Program-made: the position numbers and the translations under genes
In this document: in pieces, positions 1 to 6,108 of the stretch
How the letters are laid out: every line of letters begins with the position of its first letter
How positions within the stretch are numbered: position 1 is the first letter of the stretch
The notes under the pieces: model-generated
The model's database searches: none
What the model was told of the DNA's origin: nothing
What the model saw: only the letters and a program-made list of their open reading frames with translations
Assembly: GCA_965236175.1 (NCBI GenBank)
Contig: CBDEAT010000011.1
Coordinates: 1-12,327 of the forward strand
Origin: Fontibacterium universale
Lineage (GTDB): Bacteria; Pseudomonadota; Alphaproteobacteria; Pelagibacterales; Pelagibacteraceae
Reading direction: 5' to 3'
DNA length: 12,327 bases

Positions 1-1198
1 AGAATTGGCCGGGAGTTTTAGTTTTATTCTCAATTAATATTTCAGTTTTTTTTCCTATTAGTTGTTTGCTATTTTTCAATTGAATATCGCCCAATAAAGT
101 TTGTAATTTTAACAAACGATCTTTGCATATATCTAGGGATATCTGATCGCGATCAACCGCTGGGGTGCCCGGTCTTTGACTGTAAATAAATGAATAAGAA
201 CTGATAAAATTTACTCTATTAATAATATCAAGTGTATCTTGAAAATCCTGCTCTTCCTCCCCTGGAAAACCAATTATAAAATCGCTAGAAAATTCCATTT
301 CTGAATTAGCTTCTTTAAATTTAGCAATTAAATCTAAATAATATTCCCTTGTATGTTTTCTATTCATTAATTTTAAAATTTTATTAGAACCTGATTGAAT
401 TGGTAAATGCAGTTGCGGCATTAATTTTTTTTGATATTTAAAAGCTTCTATCAATTCTTGATCCATGTCATTTGGATGAGACGTAGTAAACCGTATTCTA
501 TGAATTGAATTAATTTTAGCAATTTCATCTATTAGTTTAGCAAGGTTATAAGTTTTATTTCCATCAACAAATTTATAAGCACTAACATTTTGTCCAAGCA
601 AAACAATTTCTCTAACTCCGCTATCTGATAATTTTTTTGCCTCATTAATAATGCTGTTAAATGATCTAGAAAATTCAGCTCCTCTTGTATAAGGAACGAC
701 GCAGAAGGAACAAAATTTATCACAACCTTCTTGGATTGTTAAAAATTCAGAAGTTTTAGATTTTCTTGAAGATTTTAAATTATCTAAAGTGTCAAATTTT
801 TCTATTAATTCAAAATTAGTGTCGGAAAAATTTTCTTTTCTTTCTGCAAAATTTTTAATCTGTTCTGGTAATCGGTGGTAAGATTGTGGTCCAACAACAA
901 TATCCACATAGTTCGTTCTTTTAAAAATCTCCTCTCCTTGTGCCTGCGCTATACATCCTGCTAATACGAAGATCGGTTTCTTTTTAGATCGATTCAATTT
1001 CTTAATTTTACCAATATCAGAATAAACTTTCTCAGTTGCTTTTTCTCTAATGTGACAAGTGTTAAATATAATACAATCAACGTCTGCTAAAGTTTCAGAT
1101 CTTACAAAATTAACAGACTGCATTAAGTCGGATATTTTATCAGAATCATACTCATTCATCTGACAACCAAAAGTCTTTATATAAAATTTTTTTAACAA
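1..1198 (-). CDS. miaB: MiaB, tRNA-2-methylthio-N6-dimethylallyladenosine synthase (partial, C-terminus off the left edge)
   Basis: Radical-SAM methylthiotransferase that adds the 2-methylthio group to i6A37 in tRNAs reading UNN codons; cytosolic, with two 4Fe-4S clusters. The frame stays open for 399 codons and runs off at base 1, so only the C-terminal TRAM RNA-binding part is missing. Visible motifs: KTFGCQMN near the start (C12), NTCHIREKA (C48), AGC (C82), which are the three N-terminal cluster cysteines, and GCDKFCSFC (C159, C163, C166), the CxxxCxxC radical-SAM motif, followed by VPYTRG. The start is TTG at 1198-1196, directly after an in-frame TAA; the first ATG would delete C12, so TTG is preferred. 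Upstream GAG offers only a weak ribosome-binding site. It lies downstream of tsaB, 68 bp away. Confidence 0.96.
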   Translation of the reverse strand, partial: MLKKFYIKTFGCQMNEYDSDKISDLMQSVNFVRSETLADVDCIIFNTCHIREKATEKVYSDIGKIKKLNRSKKKPIFVLAGCIAQAQGEEIFKRTNYVDIVVGPQSYHRLPEQIKNFAERKENFSDTNFELIEKFDTLDNLKSSRKSKTSEFLTIQEGCDKFCSFCVVPYTRGAEFSRSFNSIINEAKKLSDSGVREIVLLGQNVSAYKFVDGNKTYNLAKLIDEIAKINSIHRIRFTTSHPNDMDQELIEAFKYQKKLMPQLHLPIQSGSNKILKLMNRKHTREYYLDLIAKFKEANSEMEFSSDFIIGFPGEEEQDFQDTLDIINRVNFISSYSFIYSQRPGTPAVDRDQISLDICKDRLLKLQTLLGDIQLKNSKQLIGKKTEILIENKTKTPGQF

Positions 1199-1236
1199 TT
1201 ATTTTAATCTCAAAATATTAGAAGGTCTGAAGGTAT

Positions 1237-1268
1237 AAAAAAAAACAAATAAATGAAATATATTTGTT
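1237..1268 (-). terminator. Weak candidate intrinsic terminator after tsaB
   Basis: Reading the minus strand from the tsaB stop codon, the arms AACAAATA and TATTTGTT can pair as 8 bp around a 9-nt loop, followed by a run of nine T (plus-strand A at 1237-1245). The stem has a single G-C pair, so it would be thermodynamically weak, and in an AT-rich genome such a structure can arise by chance. If it works, miaB would need its own promoter in the short stretch 1199-1236. Confidence 0.35.
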
Positions 1269-1815
1269 ATATATTTTCATAAATTGGGAACAATTTACTA
1301 TCAATAAAAAGTTTATTATCCAAAATATATTGAAGATTCTTAGATGTATATTTAGGTAATTTTGAAAATTTAACTATTTTATCACTATTTTTTTCTAGAA
1401 CGTTTTGCACAGTAAATTTTGAGTAATAGTCATCACAATTTTTTATGTCCTTAATATAAAATCTATTATTCACTTCTAGGGCAACTTTTTCATAATCTTG
1501 ATCATTAATCGTGCTCTTTAGAATCTGAAAATTATTAAATCCAAGCACTTTAATTTTTTTAACTAAAGCAATACTTTTAATTGAAGATAAAATATTTCTA
1601 AGACCAACAAATCCACCCGGTCCTAAGTTGATCATAAAAAAATTTAAATCTTCTAATTTTAAATTGTTTTGTTTGAAGAAATCTAAAAGAATATTTATAA
1701 AATTTTCACTATTTGAGAATTTATCTTTAACTAAAGCAAAGTCAGAATTGTTTTCCTTTACGATTAGTATTAAACTTCCCAATGTAAAATCGATCGAACA
1801 AAAACGAGAATTCAT
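1267..1815 (-). CDS. tsaB: TsaB (YeaZ-like), tRNA t6A37 biosynthesis partner protein
   Basis: TsaB is a catalytically inactive ASKHA-fold protein that pairs with TsaD, with TsaE, to transfer threonylcarbamoyl to A37 of ANN-decoding tRNAs in the cytosol. The family signature is visible as NLGPGGFVGLRN (family form GPGSFTGLR) followed by the helix SSIKSIALVKKIKVLG. The usual N-terminal AIDTS is altered here to SIDFTLGSL. The chosen ATG at 1815 gives about 182 residues beginning MNSRFCSIDF, matching the family's short N-terminus; an in-frame ATG at 1827 and a TTG at 1830 are alternatives, none with a Shine-Dalgarno sequence. The protein is slightly short for the family and divergent in its C-terminal half. 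In many alphaproteobacteria rimI lies between tsaB and miaB; here there is no room for it. Confidence 0.85.
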   Translation of the reverse strand: MNSRFCSIDFTLGSLILIVKENNSDFALVKDKFSNSENFINILLDFFKQNNLKLEDLNFFMINLGPGGFVGLRNILSSIKSIALVKKIKVLGFNNFQILKSTINDQDYEKVALEVNNRFYIKDIKNCDDYYSKFTVQNVLEKNSDKIVKFSKLPKYTSKNLQYILDNKLFIDSKLFPIYENI

Positions 1816-2866
1816 GGCTATATTCATCAAAAGAATTATTTTAATTACTTTTTTAATAATTGCTAATCTTTCTGCAGTTAATTCTCAAGAATATCAAAAT
1901 GAAAAAGGAATTATTGGATTAATGTATCATCGTTTTGAAGAAAATAAATATCCAACAACCAATGTCAGACTTAAAGAGTTTAATTTACAACTAGAAATTA
2001 TTAATCAAAACAAGATTGAATTCATTTCAATTGAGGAGCTAAAAAAAATTCTTATCGAAAATAAAAGTTATGATTCTAAGAAGGTTTTAATTACTGTTGA
2101 TGATGCCTATAGATCTTTTTACGATAATGGATGGAAGATATTAAAAGAGAAAAAAATTCCATTTATACTTTTTTTTAATACACGAGAAGTGAATGCCAAT
2201 AACCCCAACTATATGACTTGGGATCAGGTGCGTGAAATTCATAATTCAAAAATTGGAACTATCGGTGGTCATAGCTTCTCTCATGAATATTTAATTAATA
2301 AATCTGAAAGCGAAATCAGAGAAGATTTAGAAAAATCTCATAAAGACTTTTTAAGAGAATTATCTTTTAGACCAAAATATTTTTCGTACCCATTTGGTGA
2401 ATACAGTTCTACTTTTAAAAAAATTGTAAAAGAATTTAATTACGAATTAGCTTTTGGTCAGCACTCTGGCGTTATTGATAAATCAAAAGATTTATTTGAA
2501 CTCCCTCGTTATCCAGTAAATGAAAACTATGGAAAACCAGAAAGATTTTTAACATTATTAAACACCAAGCCTTTTCCTTTTAAATCTTTCAAACCAGAAA
2601 ATAAATTTATTACAAAATCAGAAAATCCTCCAAAAATTGAAATAGAATTTTTTAAAGAGATTACCAATTTGGAAAAAATTAACTGCTTTGCAAATGATGG
2701 TGGGGAGTGGAATAAAAAGAAAATATCTTTTATTGAAAAAAATTGGATAAGAATTAACTTAGATAAAAAATTTACAACAAGAACCGGCAGAATTAATTGT
2801 TCTTTATTAGATAAAGATAATCAATGGCGTTGGTTAGGATTTCAATTTGTAGTGGATGGAAATTAG
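1814..2866 (+). CDS. Secreted CE4-type polysaccharide deacetylase (PgaB-like N-domain) with a C-terminal extra domain
   Basis: Predicted exported metal-dependent N- or O-deacetylase of carbohydrate esterase family 4; the substrate (peptidoglycan, poly-GlcNAc or another glycan) cannot be told from sequence. The start at 1814 gives 350 residues with a signal peptide (MAIFIKRI, hydrophobic core to about residue 19, cleavage near 21-24); GAG at 1806-1808 may be the ribosome-binding site. Further upstream the frame is open but antisense to tsaB and would bury the signal peptide. Motifs: MYHRF (37-41), TVDDAYRS (94-101, motif 1 with D96/D97 but Ala for the usual Gly), GGHSFSH (151-157, H153/H157 metal ligands), SYPFGEY (191-197) and LPRYPVN (230-236). 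Residues about 270-350 form a separate beta-rich segment with two cysteines (C291, C329) ending near WRWLGFQF. The stop overlaps the convergent glucosaminidase stop by 4 bp. Confidence 0.88.
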   Translation: MAIFIKRIILITFLIIANLSAVNSQEYQNEKGIIGLMYHRFEENKYPTTNVRLKEFNLQLEIINQNKIEFISIEELKKILIENKSYDSKKVLITVDDAYRSFYDNGWKILKEKKIPFILFFNTREVNANNPNYMTWDQVREIHNSKIGTIGGHSFSHEYLINKSESEIREDLEKSHKDFLRELSFRPKYFSYPFGEYSSTFKKIVKEFNYELAFGQHSGVIDKSKDLFELPRYPVNENYGKPERFLTLLNTKPFPFKSFKPENKFITKSENPPKIEIEFFKEITNLEKINCFANDGGEWNKKKISFIEKNWIRINLDKKFTTRTGRINCSLLDKDNQWRWLGFQFVVDGN

Positions 2867-4014
2867 ATCGAACCTGATCTTTTAATTGATAAATTAGCTT
2901 TATCAAAATCTTGCAGAGAATTTTGTTCGATAATTTTCTTTAAGCCAAGAACGTAATCGTCTCCTTTAATTGAATATTTATGAACGTGTTTAATTAATTT
3001 TATTCCTGATATTGATCCGCTTAATCTACCTGATCTTTGTTTGGCTCTTTCCGTGCGGAATTCTTCATAAAATGGATGTGTATTTAAGTTATTTTTGTAG
3101 GCACTCACTGCATATCTAATTTGATTGAACTTTGAAACTTCATGCCTTTCATCGTCCGCTCGATTTTCTGGTACCATCCCTTTATTTTCTTTCCATCCCC
3201 ACTGGCCAAATAAAGCATTACCCTCAATTGCAAAACGAGATGTACCCCAACCACTTTCATAAGCTGCTTGCGCTATAGCTAATGAAGGAGGAATAATATC
3301 CATTTTAACTAGTAACTCTTTAACACTGTTATTTTTAACTTTGTATTGCTGAAACTTCTCATTTAACCAATCAGCATCTTTTTTAAAACTTTTTCTATTC
3401 ATGATCGCCGTTAAGATTCTTCGATCAGCAATAATTTTTTCATTCTCCGATAAAACAATCGGTAATAATATTTGTATAAAAATTCTTTTTCTTTGTTCAA
3501 TGTTATCTAACTCACTAATACCTTCGGGAAATTTTGCTAAAAAGAAATTAGCAACAGGCTCACCTTCTCTAACTTTTTCAAGATTATAACCACTCTTTTC
3601 AAATAAATTAATAATACTTACCACTTGTTGAAAATCTAAACCTAATTTTTTTGTATCGTTGGTTAAAAAACTTTTCTTTAACATCTGATCAATGGAAGGA
3701 TCGTTTGTAGTGTATTCTTCTGTTTGATTATTAATAATCTTTCTTTTGTCGGCTGTGGTCTTAAATATTTCTGGAACAAAAGCGGTAAAAACAACTAAAG
3801 TAATAATAATTGTGTAAGGTAACATTTTTTTAAGATTAACTTTCTTAATTAAGAAAAAATAAATTTTATTTATATTTTTTAAAATAAAAGACAAAAATCT
3901 AAATGTTGGAGCAATTGTATCTACGATATAGCGCGAGAAACCATTATTCAAAATTGCATCTCTTGTTTTTTTAAAAGAATTGATTAATTTTTCAGCAAAA
4001 ATAATTTTTTTCAT
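2863..4014 (-). CDS. Bax-like membrane-anchored glucosaminidase (GH73-type peptidoglycan hydrolase)
   Basis: Predicted endo-beta-N-acetylglucosaminidase acting on peptidoglycan in the periplasm; 383 residues. Residues 1-63 are basic and predicted cytoplasmic, 64-81 (MLPYTIIITLVVFTAFVP) form one membrane segment, and the rest is predicted periplasmic. The C-terminal catalytic domain shows IIPPSLAIAQAAYESGWGTS (240-259, candidate catalytic E253), then GNALFGQWGW and later YAVSAYKNNLNTHPFY, as in Bax and FlgJ C-terminal domains. The start lies 11 bp after the nfu stop, with no clear Shine-Dalgarno sequence, which suggests co-transcription with nfu. An internal ATG at codon 64 would place the start at the membrane segment and cannot be excluded. 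It is convergent to the deacetylase, overlapping by 4 bp, so two potential glycan-modifying genes sit side by side. Confidence 0.86.
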   Translation of the reverse strand: MKKIIFAEKLINSFKKTRDAILNNGFSRYIVDTIAPTFRFLSFILKNINKIYFFLIKKVNLKKMLPYTIIITLVVFTAFVPEIFKTTADKRKIINNQTEEYTTNDPSIDQMLKKSFLTNDTKKLGLDFQQVVSIINLFEKSGYNLEKVREGEPVANFFLAKFPEGISELDNIEQRKRIFIQILLPIVLSENEKIIADRRILTAIMNRKSFKKDADWLNEKFQQYKVKNNSVKELLVKMDIIPPSLAIAQAAYESGWGTSRFAIEGNALFGQWGWKENKGMVPENRADDERHEVSKFNQIRYAVSAYKNNLNTHPFYEEFRTERAKQRSGRLSGSISGIKLIKHVHKYSIKGDDYVLGLKKIIEQNSLQDFDKANLSIKRSGSI

Positions 4015-4025
4015 ATTAGTTTAGT

Positions 4026-4565
4026 TTATAGACTTACAGCTCTAACGCTTTTTACCTCTGGCACATAATGAACGAGCATTCGTTCAACGCCTTGTTTTAA
4101 AGTTAATGTAGAAGAAGGACAGCCTGCGCAGCTGCCTTGTAGTTCCACTTCGGCCACCCCATCAATAAAAGATCTTAGTTTAATATTACCCCCATCCTGG
4201 GCAACAGCCGGTCTTATTTTAAGCTCTAGTACTTCTTCTATTTTTTTAAATACCTCATCTTTATTTTCGCTTGTCTCTTTTTTTAGAGTGATTGCTTTAA
4301 AATTTTTAGGAAAATCGTTTTTTATAATATTTTTAATTTCTTCTAATATTTGCCCCCACTCTATGGAACTACTTTTTTTAACAGATATAAAATTAGCTCC
4401 AAAAAAGACGAGCTCTACACCAAGCTCAAATATTTTTTGAACAAAGGGATATTCTTTAGCCTCTGGATGGCTCTTAAATTCGATAGAACCGTTTTGCACC
4501 AACTCTAAACCTAACACAAATTTTAATGTGTCTGGATTTGGGGTCTGCTGCACATCAATATTCAT
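4026..4565 (-). CDS. Nfu-type Fe-S cluster scaffold/carrier protein
   Basis: Carries and delivers Fe-S clusters to client apoproteins in the cytosol; MiaB in this window is an example of the client type. It has 179 residues in the standard two-domain architecture: an N-terminal Nfu_N domain starting MNIDVQQTPNPDTLKFVLG (family form QTEPTPNPATLKF) to about residue 95, and a C-terminal NifU-like domain about 105-179. The latter has RPAVAQDGGNIKL and the cluster-binding CAGC (C146, C149) followed by PSSTLTLKQGVERML. In the minus-strand run it follows the usp-like gene after a 73-bp gap (4566-4638), the largest gap in that run. That gap could hold an internal promoter, but I see no convincing -35/-10 pair. 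The glucosaminidase follows after 11 bp. Confidence 0.95.
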   Translation of the reverse strand: MNIDVQQTPNPDTLKFVLGLELVQNGSIEFKSHPEAKEYPFVQKIFELGVELVFFGANFISVKKSSSIEWGQILEEIKNIIKNDFPKNFKAITLKKETSENKDEVFKKIEEVLELKIRPAVAQDGGNIKLRSFIDGVAEVELQGSCAGCPSSTLTLKQGVERMLVHYVPEVKSVRAVSL

Positions 4566-4638
4566 ATGTGTATATTTAGTTAGTATGATTTGTTGTTAAA
4601 GTAATTACCATTTATAATAAGGCTTATAATTCAATAAC

Positions 4639-5094
4639 TTATATTAAATTATCGATCTCTTTCTCAGAAATGAGACCTGGAATTATCACTAAGGGTACCG
4701 GCAGATCATTCATCTTTTTTGATAAAGACTTAATAATTGGACCTGGGTCACTATCAATTGAAGAAGCCAGTACAAGAAATCTAATACTACTATCTTCTTT
4801 AAGAAACTTAATTATTTCATCAACTTTATCACCCATCTTAATAATAATCTGAGGTTTAATTTTAAATTTTTCCTCAACTACAGTTGACCAAAGTCTACTA
4901 ATTTTTTTTCCCTCACTTGTCTCCTCTTGCTCAATAAGGTTCCCAACGGACGCCCATTCGGCATTGACTGCAGGCCTTACAACATAAAGCATTATTAAAT
5001 TGGCATTGTTTGCGACTGATCTTTTGGCCGCAAAATAAATTGCATTCTTTAGTTCATCACTCTCATCAATAATTACTAAATAATTTTTTCTCAT
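4639..5094 (-). CDS. Universal stress protein (UspA) family protein
   Basis: Small cytosolic protein of 151 residues with the UspA alpha/beta layout: N-terminal strand NYLVIIDES, helix, strand ANLIMLYVV, a variable middle, then strand KPQIIIKMGD, helix VDEIIKFL and strand RFLVLASS. The ATP-binding signature of many UspA proteins (G-2x-G-9x-G-S/T after the fourth strand) is not present in normal form; the equivalent stretch reads ASSIDSDPGPIIKSLSKKM, so ATP binding is doubtful. Its ATG shares one base with the trpS stop (TAATG), indicating translational coupling to trpS. The exact role is not deducible; family members respond to stress or growth arrest. Confidence 0.86.
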   Translation of the reverse strand: MRKNYLVIIDESDELKNAIYFAAKRSVANNANLIMLYVVRPAVNAEWASVGNLIEQEETSEGKKISRLWSTVVEEKFKIKPQIIIKMGDKVDEIIKFLKEDSSIRFLVLASSIDSDPGPIIKSLSKKMNDLPVPLVIIPGLISEKEIDNLI

Positions 5095-6101
5095 TAAGTT
5101 AGAGATAATCCGACAATCTTATGCACTTCTTTTATAGTTTTTTGAGATTCGATATTTGCTTTTTCACTTCCACTTTTTAAGATCTTTTTAATTGCATCTG
5201 TATCTTTTTTAAATTCTTTAATCTTCTTTCCTATAGGAACAATTTCTTTAATTAAAGATTCACTTAGTTTATTTTTTAATTCAGAGAAATTTTTACCACT
5301 TAATTCTTTTAAAGTTTTTTCAATTGTGTTGCCGTTTAAAATAGAAAAAATATTAATTAAATTTCTAGCTTCTGGTCTATCAGCTAATTTTGATTCATTA
5401 TCTGGAATTAAATCATTATCTGTTTTTGCTTTTTTAATTTTTTGCACAATATCTTCTTCTGTATCCGTTAAATTAATTCTAGAAGCCTCAGATTCATCAG
5501 ACTTGCTCATTTTTTTAGTTCCATCTTTTAAACTCATAATTCTTGCAACTTCTTTTGTAATAATAGGCTCCGGCAATGTGAAAAAATCTTTGCAATTAAA
5601 ATCATTATTAAATTTCACAGCAATATCTCTACACAGTTCTAAATGTTGTTTCTGATCTTCTCCCACAGGAACGTGGGTTGCTTTATAAAGCAAAATATCT
5701 GCTGCCATTAAAGTTGGGTAAGAATAAAGACCAACGCTTGCTTTTTCTTTATTCGATCCTGCTTTTTCTTTAAATTGTGTCATTCGGTTTAACCAGCCAA
5801 TTCTTGCAACACAATTAAATATCCAGGCTAATTCAGAATGTCCGGCAACACCAGACTGACAAAATATAACATTTTTTTTTGGGTCTAAACCGCATGCAAG
5901 AAAAACAGCGGCTGTTTCAATTATATTTTCTCTTAATTGTTTTGGATCTTGAAATACAGTGATTGAATGAAGGTCTGCCAACATAAAATAGCACTCGTAA
6001 TCTTTTTGTAATTTAACAAAATTTTTAATAGCACCTAAATAGTTGCCAAGATGAAGGTTTCCCGTTGGCTGAACACCGGATAAAATTCTATTTTTAATCA
6101 T
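5094..6101 (-). CDS. trpS: Tryptophanyl-tRNA synthetase
   Basis: Class I aminoacyl-tRNA synthetase that charges tRNA-Trp with tryptophan using ATP; cytosolic and essential. The 335-residue length is normal for the bacterial family. The N-terminus reads LSGVQPTGNLHLGNYLGA, containing the HIGH-type motif HLGN (17-20); FMLADLHS follows, then VPVGEDQKQH (145-154), and the KMSKS loop is intact at 197-201 (KKMSKSDES). The start ATG lies 7 bp after the murJ stop and has no evident Shine-Dalgarno sequence, consistent with reading in the same transcript as murJ. The 3' end overlaps the usp-like start by one base. No leader peptide, T-box or trp-type attenuator fits in the 7-bp gap. Confidence 0.98.
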   Translation of the reverse strand: MIKNRILSGVQPTGNLHLGNYLGAIKNFVKLQKDYECYFMLADLHSITVFQDPKQLRENIIETAAVFLACGLDPKKNVIFCQSGVAGHSELAWIFNCVARIGWLNRMTQFKEKAGSNKEKASVGLYSYPTLMAADILLYKATHVPVGEDQKQHLELCRDIAVKFNNDFNCKDFFTLPEPIITKEVARIMSLKDGTKKMSKSDESEASRINLTDTEEDIVQKIKKAKTDNDLIPDNESKLADRPEARNLINIFSILNGNTIEKTLKELSGKNFSELKNKLSESLIKEIVPIGKKIKEFKKDTDAIKKILKSGSEKANIESQKTIKEVHKIVGLSLT

Positions 6102-6108
6102 TTAAAAT

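Noticed and set aside
532..723. 63-codon minus-strand open frame
   Set aside because: It lies wholly inside miaB in another frame and shows no domain; miaB itself is continuous with all its motifs.
1628..1813. Open plus-strand frame extending the deacetylase 62 codons upstream
   Set aside because: It is antisense to tsaB, low complexity, and would bury the clear signal peptide that begins at the ATG at 1814.
3401..3589. 62-codon plus-strand open frame
   Set aside because: Antisense shadow of the glucosaminidase gene, with no motif or plausible start context.
4566..4638. Promoter or hairpin in the usp-nfu gap (TTATAA repeats around GCCTTA)
   Set aside because: The arms are AT-only with no U tract, and no properly spaced -35/-10 pair could be found; not better than chance in this base composition.
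4670..4852. 60-codon plus-strand open frame
   Set aside because: Antisense shadow of the usp-like gene; low-complexity hydrophobic translation without support.
5326..5655. 109-codon plus-strand open frame with hydrophobic, serine-rich translation
   Set aside because: Antisense to trpS, which is a complete, well-conserved gene; the serine/leucine-rich product is what antisense of a lysine- and glutamate-rich gene gives.
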